NCBI GenBank assembly: GCA_023386815.1
Contig: JAEWIZ010000027.1
Location: 1 to 64,000, forward strand
Direction of reading: 5' to 3'
Length of the DNA: 64,000 nt
From: Bacillota bacterium
GTDB lineage: Bacteria; Bacillota; Clostridia; Lachnospirales; Lachnospiraceae
A program made the translations under genes and the position numbers. Below are positions 28,671-37,380 of this stretch, in pieces. How positions within the stretch are numbered: the first letter of the stretch is position 1; the number at the start of each line of letters is the position of its first letter. The notes under the pieces were generated by a model that was given only the letters and a program-made list of their open reading frames with translations, did not search any database and was not told the origin of the DNA.

Positions 28671-29405
28671 CTATTTCTCCTTCCTTTGACCATTCCGGTA
28701 GTCCATTGGGCTGACACTAAAATATGACTTGAATGCCCTTGAAAAATTCTTGGGATTATCATATCCGACGTAGAAAGCAATCTCATAATGTTTATAGCTG
28801 GGATCCATTAAGAGTTCACAGGCCTTTTCCATCTTAATGCGGTTTAATCGTTCCAGAAAGCCGGAGCCTGACTTTTCTTTGTAGATCTTGGACAAATAAT
28901 TTGGACTAAGTCCTACTGCTTCTGCTGCTCCCTCCAGAGAAGCCTTCTGGTAGTTATTTAACAGATACTCATCCACTCGCTGAATGATCTCACTGTAATA
29001 GGTCCTTGGCTTTGAAACCTCCACGATATTCTTCTTATCAAGCTGCATTCGAATTCCATCAAAGCAGGCTACCAGCTCATCATAGCGAATTGGCTTCAAC
29101 AGATAATCACTAATACCGTATTGAATAGCAGCACGCATGTATTCGTAATCCTTGTAGCTGCTAAACAACACAATTTTAAGCTCCGGAAAACGCTTCAGCT
29201 CCTTTGTAAGCTCGATACCATTCATGTCCGGCATTGAAATATCCGTCATAACTACATCCACCGGATTTTCTTCAATATAGGATAATGCACTCCTGGCATC
29301 CTGGAAACGAGCAACAACCTGAAAACCGATATTATTCCAAGGAAAAAGTTGTGAAATACCTTCTAATATTTTCTCTTCATCATCTACTATTATCAGCTGA
29401 TACAT
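28671..29405 (-). CDS. YesN-type response regulator with AraC DNA-binding domain
   Basis: A 244 aa protein. The receiver domain has acidic residues in VDDE and phospho-acceptor Asp55 in VVMTDISMPD, with a later KPI. Residues about 140-244 form the AraC domain (AVGLSPNYLSKIYKEKSG, AFYVGYDNPKNFSRAFKSYF). It is first in the yesN-yesM pair and probably activates the downstream sugar-binding protein, permeases and enzyme genes. Confidence 0.93.
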   Translation of the reverse strand: MYQLIIVDDEEKILEGISQLFPWNNIGFQVVARFQDARSALSYIEENPVDVVMTDISMPDMNGIELTKELKRFPELKIVLFSSYKDYEYMRAAIQYGISDYLLKPIRYDELVACFDGIRMQLDKKNIVEVSKPRTYYSEIIQRVDEYLLNNYQKASLEGAAEAVGLSPNYLSKIYKEKSGSGFLERLNRIKMEKACELLMDPSYKHYEIAFYVGYDNPKNFSRAFKSYFSVSPMDYRNGQRKEK

Positions 29406-29681
29406 GTAATCACCGTGCCTCTCTTTTTAGACAAATAAAACAAAAATTTATCTATAATTATATCATAAACTATAATTATTTAACATACGAATCCAAAATG
29501 TAAGCAAAAAATGAAGAATTATAATAATTTATATACCTCACCTGACTACTTGTTTTGAACCTCCCCCTCTTCCTTAATATCTATCTTTTTATGAATCATT
29601 TCTTTAATATTGGATACATTAAAGTACTAAAAAGCAAAGCTTTGAAAAAATATGTACACATTGCAAGTTGGTTAATGAAAC
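29406..29681. other. A/T-rich gap upstream of the yesN-type gene
   Basis: About 275 bp with no convincing gene. A TATAAT hexamer on the minus strand near 29455-29465 has only a poor -35. The yesN promoter should lie here. Confidence 0.4.
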
Positions 29682-29729
29682 AAAACAGACCTTGGATTTA
29701 GCGGTTAGACGCCAATCAAGGTCTGTTTT
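29682..29729. terminator. Intrinsic terminator after the epimerase-like gene
   Basis: Arms 29682-29694 and 29717-29729 (AAAACAGACCTTG and complement) around a 22-nt loop. TTTT ends on both strands are part of the stem. It lies 48 bp past the epimerase-like stop codon. Confidence 0.75.
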
Positions 29730-29776
29730 CCTTACAATTTAATTCATCCTCTATTTATACTGATCTTAGTCTATGA

Positions 29777-30799
29777 CTACTTTCTTTTCAACTTTTCTTT
29801 GGCATCCTCAAGTGTTTCAATAACACGATCGCACCATTGGTCAAATTGCTCATCAGCCACTTGATATTCTTCGTGAGAAAGCACATACTGAAGGGTTTCA
29901 TGAATACCCTGATCAAAACGCTTGGTGGCTACAAAGCCGGGTACAAGGCGCTTTAGTTTGCTGTTATCAAATACAACGGAATTGGACTTATCTCCAATCA
30001 AACCACCTTTAAAATCATAACTTCCCACTTCATCAAGAAAGTCGGAGGGTACATAATAAGGCTTTAATTTTACCCCAAGTGAGTTTGCTATGCACTGGTA
30101 GACCTGATTCCAGGTCAGAGATTCATCCGAGGTGATTTGAACTGCTTCACCTATGGCATGAATATTATCCATAAGACCGATAAAGCCCTTGGCAAAATCA
30201 CTGCTATGAGTCATCGTCCAAAGAGAGGTACCGTCACCATGAATAATGACCGGCTTACCTTCTAATATTCTCTTTATAACCTGCCAACTGCCGTTATCGC
30301 CGTGTACACCCAGGGGTACGGAACGCTCATCGTAGGTATGGCTTGGTCTTACTATTGTTACCGGGAAGCCCTTTTCACGGTACAGCTTCATAAGATATTC
30401 CTCACAGGCAATCTTGTTTCTGGAATATTCCCAGTAAGGATTGGAAAGGGGTGTACTCTCGGTAATGCGAAAATCACTAAGCGGCTTCTGATATGCGGAA
30501 GCAGAACTGATAAAGATAAATTGCTTGGTTCTGCCTTGAAATAATCGATAATCCCGCTCTAGCTGACTTGGTACAAAGGCGATAAAATCCGCAACTACAT
30601 CAAAATCCAAATCTTTAATCTTTGCAGCAACTTCCTCCTCATGATTGATATCCGCTTGTATAATATGGACATTTTCTGAAAGGATATTATTACGATTACC
30701 GCGGTTAATTAGGTATAGTTGATGCTCCTTACATTCCAGCAATTGCTTTGTAATTGCCGTACTTATGATGCCAGTGCCACCTATGAATAATATTTTCAT
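29777..30799 (-). CDS. NAD-dependent epimerase/dehydratase-family protein
   Basis: A 340 aa extended SDR. The nucleotide motif GGTGIIS begins the protein, the serine is in FIFISSASAY, and the catalytic YxxxK is in YWEYSRNKIACEEYL. Substrate region: VRPSHTYDERSVPLG. Many such proteins act on nucleotide sugars, but several lack that activity, so substrate is open. It lies downstream of a URO-D-family gene on the same strand, 259 bp apart, so co-transcription is uncertain. Confidence 0.85.
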   Translation of the reverse strand: MKILFIGGTGIISTAITKQLLECKEHQLYLINRGNRNNILSENVHIIQADINHEEEVAAKIKDLDFDVVADFIAFVPSQLERDYRLFQGRTKQFIFISSASAYQKPLSDFRITESTPLSNPYWEYSRNKIACEEYLMKLYREKGFPVTIVRPSHTYDERSVPLGVHGDNGSWQVIKRILEGKPVIIHGDGTSLWTMTHSSDFAKGFIGLMDNIHAIGEAVQITSDESLTWNQVYQCIANSLGVKLKPYYVPSDFLDEVGSYDFKGGLIGDKSNSVVFDNSKLKRLVPGFVATKRFDQGIHETLQYVLSHEEYQVADEQFDQWCDRVIETLEDAKEKLKRK

Positions 30800-31058
30800 G
30801 CATTCTCTCCTTTACTATTTTGATATTTCTTACATTACTTACTCCATTTCTTAGCCTTAATAGAATATGAACCCTAGGTCAAACAAAAGTACGCTAGTTC
30901 AGATTCTTAATTGCTATGCTTATACACATAAAATCAAGCATCTATAAGGGCATTATACTGCTAGATAATGAACTAGTAAACATGAAAACTGCCATCTAAT
31001 TCTTGCAAAATTGGGTATAAAGGAGAGTTTACCTTTCCATATAATTTCCACTAGCTTC

Positions 31059-32231
31059 TTAAGGTCTATCAGCTCCCGCCTGCATCATTGCTTCCTTAAG
31101 TCTCATAATATAATACTGATAATTTTCCAGTGTAGTGGAAGGTGCCACTTGATGGTCACAACCCGGTACATAACCGCCTTGTTTTATGATAGGAAGAATA
31201 CGCTTAAACTCTTCATCAATCGCCTCTTTCCCTTCGGCAATTCTTAATTTATTGAAACCTCCGATAAACTTGAGGTTGGGATATTTTTTACGTACCTCAA
31301 CAATATCCATGCCTCCATTGACATCCATAGGTAAAAACCCATCCACACCAGCTTCCATAAACTTAGGGATGAGTATATTAAAATCTCCGTCTGTGTCCAC
31401 GAATATATTTTTTACCCCTTTCTTTTTCAGAAAAGGAAAGAGTTGTTTATAATATGCAGCCACAAATGTCTCAAAGGTTTCGGGAGATAGCATGGGACCA
31501 TTACTGCCGCTTAAGTCTTCCTCTAATAAAATAACTTCCGGTTGAATAATATCAAATATTTTATCCACATAACGAATATAGGTGTCCAGTACGAATTGAT
31601 TAATCTCGTGAAGTAATTCCGGCTGATCATAAAAGGCCATCATATGCTCTTCAATACCCATTAAGGTTCTGGGCGTCCAAAAGAAGCCACTGATTCTAAA
31701 ACGAATTGAGTAGTCACCTGCTCTGTTCCCTTCTTTAAATTGACCATATATTTGTCTGATATTATCGGCAGTGCAATATTTCTCTAGTTCTGAAATAACC
31801 TGATGCTTTAAGAGCTCCCAGTCATCCATATCCCTTACCACCGGTTGAACCTCCTGAACAAGGGATCTCTTTTTAAAGTAACGTCTGATCCATCCATCCG
31901 TATCCTGCTTTAAAATACAATCATCTGATTCCTCAAGAATAGCTTCTTCAAAGCTCTGAAATGGAATTCGAAAGGCCATTCTCTTAACCCCATCAAAGCC
32001 TAAGTATAAATCGTATTCATAGACAGGCTCAGCCATGCAATCATATAAATAGATATGTTGAGGGCTTTTAGCTGGGGGGTATAAATTACTTGCCTGGAAC
32101 TTCTTAGGAAGGCCTTCCTCGCACCATTTATTAACTGTTAAATCCCACGGAAAAAAAGTTTCTAATACCGCACCCCCATCTGTCATTTTTTCAAAGTTCA
32201 GTGTCCTGAGCAATCGTTCTGAATGTGTCAT
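31059..32231 (-). CDS. Uroporphyrinogen decarboxylase (URO-D) superfamily protein
   Basis: A 390 aa TIM-barrel protein. The C-terminal half, with PKFMEAGVDGFLPMDVNGGMD, YPNLKFIGGFNK and GYVPGCDHQVAPSTTLENY, matches the URO-D superfamily. These stand-alone Firmicutes members are closer to corrinoid methyltransferases (MtaA/CmuA-like) than to haem-synthesis HemE. No haem genes or corrinoid protein are adjacent. An AraC-family gene is divergent and probably regulates it. The methyl donor or real substrate is unknown. Confidence 0.82.
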   Translation of the reverse strand: MTHSERLLRTLNFEKMTDGGAVLETFFPWDLTVNKWCEEGLPKKFQASNLYPPAKSPQHIYLYDCMAEPVYEYDLYLGFDGVKRMAFRIPFQSFEEAILEESDDCILKQDTDGWIRRYFKKRSLVQEVQPVVRDMDDWELLKHQVISELEKYCTADNIRQIYGQFKEGNRAGDYSIRFRISGFFWTPRTLMGIEEHMMAFYDQPELLHEINQFVLDTYIRYVDKIFDIIQPEVILLEEDLSGSNGPMLSPETFETFVAAYYKQLFPFLKKKGVKNIFVDTDGDFNILIPKFMEAGVDGFLPMDVNGGMDIVEVRKKYPNLKFIGGFNKLRIAEGKEAIDEEFKRILPIIKQGGYVPGCDHQVAPSTTLENYQYYIMRLKEAMMQAGADRP

Positions 32232-32367
32232 CCCTTTACCTCCCTGTAATAAAAAGATATTTTTGTACTGTGTTGTATAGCAATTATGTTATTCTTTCAT
32301 ATTACTGCAATTGCTCAAAACTAACTTGTATCATATGAATTTGTTCGTGTAAAATACGGATATATTA

Positions 32368-32396
32368 TTGTTTCTTTCAAATTATTAATGTATAAT
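32368..32396 (+). promoter_or_regulatory. Sigma-A promoter of the AraC-type gene, predicting a leaderless mRNA
   Basis: TTGTTT (32368-32373), 17-bp spacer, perfect TATAAT (32391-32396). The start point 6-8 nt on would be at or next to the ATG at 32403. No ribosome-binding site is visible before that ATG or the in-frame ATG at 32388. Confidence 0.6.
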
Positions 32397-32402
32397 ATTG
32401 CC

Positions 32403-33284
32403 ATGAAAACAGAATCCATTATAAAAAACTCTTATATACAAGCAAAAACAAAGACACCACTTTATACCGAGACGTATTCCATCACATACGATATGGACGA
32501 CGCCTTTCATTCGCATGAGTTTTTTGAAATTGGTATTACTTTGGAGGGTGAGGCCATTCATAAAACCAGGAACGAACAGCAGCTTCTCCACCGCGGTCAC
32601 GTATATCTTATTCCTATTGGTCATAGTCATTCTATTACAATTCCTGCTTTTTGGCGTGTTCAAAACCTCTATTTTTTACCACGCTTAATTTATCAGAGCT
32701 TGCATAGTACCATTAGTACAAATCCCCTCCTTCATAGCTTTCTTTTAAAACTGGTGCAGAAGACATCTGCTTCCCACCTTTCTTTCTCCCTTTCAGAGAC
32801 TGCCATTGTGAATATTGAGGACTTACTAACAGCACATGAAAAAATCAGTCTATCCAATCAGCAACTGCTCGAACATTATCAAAGTAATTGCTTGTTAAAT
32901 ATCCTAATGATACTTTGTGATGCATATTATAAAAGGTATCCTGGAGAAATGCAAAAAACAGATGTCCGAATTCCAGGATTACTATCCATTATTCATTCTT
33001 CAATCGAGCTTCCTATCACTGAAATTATCAATCGAATCAGTCTTGACCTTGCATTACATCCTCAATACCTCAATAAGCTGATTAATAAAACCTTTCATAC
33101 CTCCCTTTCAAACTTAATCCTGGAAACAAAAATTGAGAAGAGCTGTCAATATCTTCTGGCCAATCATACGATTACCGAAACAGCCCAAGCCATGGGATTT
33201 TATGATCATTCACATTACAATAAGTATTTTGTTAAATATTTTGGAATTACTCCATCTAAGTATAGAGAAAAACATCTCATGTGA
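32403..33284 (+). CDS. AraC-family transcriptional regulator
   Basis: A 293 aa protein from the ATG at 32403. An in-frame ATG at 32388 overlaps the space upstream of the -10 hexamer, so it is unlikely to be transcribed. The N-terminal cupin has FHSHEFFEIGITLEG and HRGHVYLIPIGHSHS. The C-terminal pair of helix-turn-helix motifs includes ISLDLALHPQYLNKLINKTF and AMGFYDHSHYNKYFVKYFGI. It is divergent from the URO-D-family gene, its likely target. Confidence 0.88.
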   Translation: MKTESIIKNSYIQAKTKTPLYTETYSITYDMDDAFHSHEFFEIGITLEGEAIHKTRNEQQLLHRGHVYLIPIGHSHSITIPAFWRVQNLYFLPRLIYQSLHSTISTNPLLHSFLLKLVQKTSASHLSFSLSETAIVNIEDLLTAHEKISLSNQQLLEHYQSNCLLNILMILCDAYYKRYPGEMQKTDVRIPGLLSIIHSSIELPITEIINRISLDLALHPQYLNKLINKTFHTSLSNLILETKIEKSCQYLLANHTITETAQAMGFYDHSHYNKYFVKYFGITPSKYREKHLM

Positions 33285-33328
33285 TCCTTAGGGCTATGTG
33301 ATAGTTTCTATAAAATGATTTATTCTAC

Positions 33329-33388
33329 AAAGCAATAACGCAGGACAAAGGGTGCATAGAGCACGACTTAATCCTGCGTTATTGCTTT
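33329..33388. terminator. Bidirectional terminator carrying a 44-bp dispersed palindrome (copy A)
   Basis: Arms 33329-33345 and 33372-33388 (17 bp, AAAGCAATAACGCAGGA and complement) around a loop with a nested GTGC/GCAC pairing. The central 33337-33380 is closely related to 54293-54336. It separates the plus-strand araC-type gene from the end of the eut operon. Confidence 0.75.
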
Positions 33389-33433
33389 ATATATTGACAC
33401 ATTCTCCCGACTCATGATACTTGACTTACTATA

Positions 33434-33880
33434 TTAATCCTGCTTCTGCTGCCAGTCGGCCGGATATACAAAATACGCAAATCTTGCCTTGGAGGGCGTC
33501 TGGAAATGAATATGGCTGTTCTTAGGTATGTAGATGATATCTCCCGGATACCCGGTGATAATTCTTCCATTGATCTCAATCTCCAAGATTCCGTCAATGA
33601 CCATATCATACTCATCATAGGTCAGAGTCCATTCAAAGCTTGTATGATCCAGTTCCATAATACCGGCTCCCATCCTGGGTGCTTCCTCCAAGGTAACAAT
33701 ATCCTGCAAAGACACACCGGGCTGACCTCCAAAGGGCACTGTTTTCACCGTTTCGGTCTTAATCCGCAGAATACCGCTGGGATCCTTTTCCTTATCAAAG
33801 CTTTTTGTATCCTTTAGCACAAGGGTCTCACGGAGAACCTTTTCAACAATCTCCCGAATAATTTCTTCGCTTATATTCAT
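33434..33880 (-). CDS. eutQ: Ethanolamine utilization protein EutQ (cupin)
   Basis: A 148 aa cupin, the short Firmicutes form of EutQ, reported in Salmonella to have acetate kinase activity. The cupin core is LDHTSFEWTLTYDEYDMVIDG, then GDIIYIPKNSHIHF. The first 20 residues (ISEEIIREIVEKVLRETL) form an amphipathic helix like those that target enzymes into microcompartments. It is the last gene of the eut operon, 24 bp after eutH. Confidence 0.88.
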   Translation of the reverse strand: MNISEEIIREIVEKVLRETLVLKDTKSFDKEKDPSGILRIKTETVKTVPFGGQPGVSLQDIVTLEEAPRMGAGIMELDHTSFEWTLTYDEYDMVIDGILEIEINGRIITGYPGDIIYIPKNSHIHFQTPSKARFAYFVYPADWQQKQD

Positions 33881-33904
33881 ATGTTATCCTGCCTTTCTTT
33901 TATT

Positions 33905-35146
33905 TCAGGCTGTTTTCTTCTTTTCATCTGAAACAGATGTCTTCATCTTGGAGAGAAGCATCGGCGCAAGAATATTTGCCAGAATTAACGCGGTGACACC
34001 TGCAACCAACTTGCCAAGAATTACAGGGAAGATCATTTCTGAATTAACGCCTGCCGTAAAGCCTAAATGGTCACCGAATACAAAGGCTGCGGATACCGCA
34101 AACGCAACATTTAAGAGTTTACCCTTGGCATTCATATCTCCCATAATATTAAACATTGCGATATTATTGGCAAGGTTGGCTACCAGACCAGCGGAGCCGT
34201 TTTCATCCATACCAAAGGCTTTACCCATCTTCTTCAGGGGCTTTTCAAAGGTCTTGGTAATCCATTTTACCATGGGGAAGGCACCGATTAATACGATGGC
34301 AATCTGTCCGCAGACTAGCAGACCAGAAAGCAATGGAACGGTTCCAGTTTCATCTGGTTCAACCATGATATTAAGCAGCGGGAACTTGATTCCGGTTTGA
34401 TATTCAAATACTGCAATGGCAGTAAAGATTGTGATCAATACGGTAACACCGGTTCCGAACTTATTAAAACCATTGATCATCTTAGCTGGAATGAACCAAA
34501 GACCTAGGATAATCAGACCTGCAATGATAATTACTGGAATCAGATTTACTAATATAGTTCCTATATTGATTTTATAGGGTGTCATATTCATTGCCAGACC
34601 GCCCACAATACATCCGATGGGAATGGTAATGAGACCTGCCAGGATACCAGCTCCAAGGAACGGTCTGTCATCCTTCTTAATAATGGACAGCGCTACCGGA
34701 ATGGTAAATACGATGGTGGGTCCCATCATAGTACCGAGAATTAATCCGGAGAAATTACCGATGGAATCATTTTCTGCCAATTGCATGGCGAGAGGATAGC
34801 CTCCCATATCACAGGCAAGCAGGGTAGTTGCAAACATGGATGCGTCTGCGCCTACCAGATTGTAGATTGGAACAATGATCGGCTTAAGTATAATAGCAAG
34901 CACTGGTGCTGCGGCAACTACGCCTGCCATGGCAATTGCCAGGGGTCCCATGGCATTAAAGCCTTCATCAAATTTCTCGCCATAGCCTAATTTATTGCCC
35001 CGGATTTTATCAAGAGCTCCGACGAGCATAAAGATCATCATGATAAAGATAATCACCGAGTTAATGGATAAATTAGAAAACCATGCACTGATACTATCCG
35101 TAAATACACTTACGTTGGTAATATTATCAATTAATTCTTGAAACAT
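33905..35146 (-). CDS. eutH: Ethanolamine permease EutH
   Basis: A 413 aa polytopic membrane protein with about ten helices, matching the EutH family (FIMMIFMLVGALDKIRGNKLGYGEKFDEGFNAMGPLA). It brings ethanolamine into the cell, chiefly when protonation limits diffusion. Second to last in the operon, between the PduT-like shell gene and eutQ. Confidence 0.95.
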   Translation of the reverse strand: MFQELIDNITNVSVFTDSISAWFSNLSINSVIIFIMMIFMLVGALDKIRGNKLGYGEKFDEGFNAMGPLAIAMAGVVAAAPVLAIILKPIIVPIYNLVGADASMFATTLLACDMGGYPLAMQLAENDSIGNFSGLILGTMMGPTIVFTIPVALSIIKKDDRPFLGAGILAGLITIPIGCIVGGLAMNMTPYKINIGTILVNLIPVIIIAGLIILGLWFIPAKMINGFNKFGTGVTVLITIFTAIAVFEYQTGIKFPLLNIMVEPDETGTVPLLSGLLVCGQIAIVLIGAFPMVKWITKTFEKPLKKMGKAFGMDENGSAGLVANLANNIAMFNIMGDMNAKGKLLNVAFAVSAAFVFGDHLGFTAGVNSEMIFPVILGKLVAGVTALILANILAPMLLSKMKTSVSDEKKKTA

Positions 35147-35179
35147 ACTTTTTCCTCCTATATTTTCGGTAATGGTAGC

Positions 35180-35719
35180 TTATAACAAGGTATCATATAA
35201 TGCCGATGACGGCTTCGGTATTACTGTGCTCTGAAGATATAATTCACTGCTTTTCTGTGCTGCGGCAATCGCTGCCCTCACCGCTCCAACCTCACCTGTC
35301 AGGGATACAAAGCCCTTTCCTCCGATTGCATAGCCGATTCGAACCTCAATTAAAGTAACTTGTGCTGCCTTGGCAGCGACATCGGCAGCATTGATTGCAG
35401 ATGCCACGGAATAAAACTCGATTACTCCTACCGCCCCTGATCTGGGTACCTGGTTTACAGCAGTCAGCGCCGGAATTAGCTGTGGGTGAACATTTGGGAT
35501 GAACAGGGTATCAACCAGATATTCTCCGCTGCGCTTCATACCCTCGGCCATCGATGCCTTTACCTCTCCTGTGTTCCCGGAAATGATAATCATATATTTT
35601 CCCGGACATACGGTAGAGGCCCGGTTTAGTTTCACCTGTGCCGCCTTTAGCATGAAATCACCAGCTTCGATGCCCCGTGCTATGCTTGACAGTTCGATCA
35701 TACCAATCGCATTTCCCAT
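35180..35719 (-). CDS. Trimeric BMC-T shell protein, PduT-like with iron-sulfur cysteine
   Basis: A 179 aa protein with two tandem BMC domains (about 3-88 and 94-179), which would form a pseudohexameric trimer. Cys38 (STVCPGKY) is at the position where PduT bears the cysteine that holds a 4Fe-4S cluster in the trimer pore. Immediately upstream, 5 bp away, is a PduS-like gene. The two probably move electrons across the shell. This is a pdu-type pair inside a eut operon. Confidence 0.9.
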   Translation of the reverse strand: MGNAIGMIELSSIARGIEAGDFMLKAAQVKLNRASTVCPGKYMIIISGNTGEVKASMAEGMKRSGEYLVDTLFIPNVHPQLIPALTAVNQVPRSGAVGVIEFYSVASAINAADVAAKAAQVTLIEVRIGYAIGGKGFVSLTGEVGAVRAAIAAAQKSSELYLQSTVIPKPSSALYDTLL

Positions 35720-35724
35720 ACCTG

Positions 35725-37077
35725 CTAAGCCTCCTTTCTACTGATTCTGATACCAAGCTCAGTAATCTCTCTTACAATTCCATCAATGCTGGAGTGAATA
35801 TTGGCAGACAATCCCTTGTCATTAGCAGCTGCTATCAAGTCTCCCTGTTTCACTCTGTCTCCTATGCTTACACTAGGTATCGCAGGCATGCCTATGTGCT
35901 GCCGCAATAATAGGAATACTTCCTCCGGATGAACTTCCTGGCATTCCTTAGCATGCCGTCCGTTATAGCTGCTTAGACCCAATCTGGCAATCAGCCGATC
36001 CGTTGGCACCTTACTGGAATCCACTCCTTCTCTTGCTGTGGGATTTAGGTTTCGCTCCACTAAAATTCCCTTTTCCCTCAAGCGCCTCTTCATATTCTTA
36101 TTAACCCTGCAGGGGGAAAGGCTCATGGGACAGGAGAACATCTCGCAGATACCGCATTCACAGCAGTTAGCCGCACTTCCAAAAGCCTTAAGATATTCCT
36201 TTTCATCCGAAATCATAGCTTCCTTCCAGATATTGCGCATTACAATATGAGGCTGCACCTCATGTCCAATCTGATATCTGGGGCATAGGTCAGTGCACAT
36301 ACGGCACTGGATACATGCACTTCTGGCCTGCAGAGCCATACGGTCAAAGGGCAGATAGCTGTGTCTGATCAGGTAATGATCCGGCGCAAGTACCATAATA
36401 TTTCCTGTTGTTTTGGTTACCACCGCAGCTTTCTGATCCGCTTCCTTTTCTAGTATCTCACCCATCATCGGTCCACCGAGGATGACTGCGTAGGAAGGAA
36501 GTTTCACCCTGGCTCTGGCTATGCACTCACTGATTCTCGTTCCTATTGGCACCTTGATCATAATGGGGGTCTCCACCTCACCTACGATAGAGAGATATTT
36601 TTCTGTTACCGGTATACCCTCTATTGCATCCACGATATTTAAGATAGTTCCCACATTACTCACCACAGCCCCGACATCAATGGGTATTCCCCGCTCCGGA
36701 ACTGATTTTTGGCAAACCTGCTGTACGATTATCTGCTCATCCCCTGCCGGATAGAAGGTTTTCATCTCAAAAAGCTCAATATCTGCACCGGCTCTTTCAA
36801 TAGCGTCCTTCAAGCAGGAGATTTCTTCTATGTATTTGTGCTTGAGTGCAATTACCTTTTTTCTGGCTTCCAAATGCCCGGCTACTGCCTGAATTCCCAT
36901 GATCAGCTTATCTGCGTAATTACGGCACAGAAACTTGTCGGTTTCAATCAGTGGCTCACATTCAGCAGCATTGACAATAAAGTACTCTGCCCTGGTATTT
37001 AATTTTACATGGGTTGGAAAACCGGCTCCACCGGCACCGACCACACCAGCCGCCTTAACTGCTTCTGCTAGATTCAT
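35725..37077 (-). CDS. PduS-like flavin/iron-sulfur (RnfC-type) cobalamin reductase
   Basis: A 450 aa protein. The N-terminal RnfC-like NADH/FMN region has GVVGAGGAGFPTHVK (about 11-25). A SLBB-type segment covers about 160-205. Two ferredoxin-like clusters follow: CIQCRMCTDLCP (Cys255, 258, 261, 265) and a second with Cys305, 308, 311, 316. PduS reduces cob(III)alamin to lower states for adenosylation and binds PduT. Here it may serve EutT and EutBC. Confidence 0.9.
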   Translation of the reverse strand: MNLAEAVKAAGVVGAGGAGFPTHVKLNTRAEYFIVNAAECEPLIETDKFLCRNYADKLIMGIQAVAGHLEARKKVIALKHKYIEEISCLKDAIERAGADIELFEMKTFYPAGDEQIIVQQVCQKSVPERGIPIDVGAVVSNVGTILNIVDAIEGIPVTEKYLSIVGEVETPIMIKVPIGTRISECIARARVKLPSYAVILGGPMMGEILEKEADQKAAVVTKTTGNIMVLAPDHYLIRHSYLPFDRMALQARSACIQCRMCTDLCPRYQIGHEVQPHIVMRNIWKEAMISDEKEYLKAFGSAANCCECGICEMFSCPMSLSPCRVNKNMKRRLREKGILVERNLNPTAREGVDSSKVPTDRLIARLGLSSYNGRHAKECQEVHPEEVFLLLRQHIGMPAIPSVSIGDRVKQGDLIAAANDKGLSANIHSSIDGIVREITELGIRISRKEA

Positions 37078-37093
37078 AAACTCACCGCTTTCC

Positions 37094-37375
37094 TTAGATT
37101 AAGTTCTGATCAATCTCCTTATCATCTACAATTCCTACAACCGTTGCATCCACGGGAATTTCCATACCTCCCGCTGCTCCTCTTGCTGAGCTTCCACCTA
37201 CCAGGATCACTGTCTCACCAATTCCGGCACCAATAATGTCTGCTGCTATGATTGGTACTTTGTCGTTTGACCCGTCGATGATATTAAGGGGCTGAACAAT
37301 AAGAAGCTTCAAGCCTGCGAGTCTCTCTTCTTTTCTGGTCGCCCAGATATTTCCGATCACTCTGCCAATTTTCAT
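37094..37375 (-). CDS. eutN: Pentameric BMC-P vertex protein EutN/CcmL
   Basis: A 93 aa EutN/CcmL-family protein that caps the vertices of the shell. It has the start MKIGRVIGNIWATRKEERLAGLKL and the conserved DIIGAGIGETVILVGGSSAR. Closely packed with the PduS-like gene (16 bp). Confidence 0.95.
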   Translation of the reverse strand: MKIGRVIGNIWATRKEERLAGLKLLIVQPLNIIDGSNDKVPIIAADIIGAGIGETVILVGGSSARGAAGGMEIPVDATVVGIVDDKEIDQNLI

Positions 37376-37380
37376 ATGTT

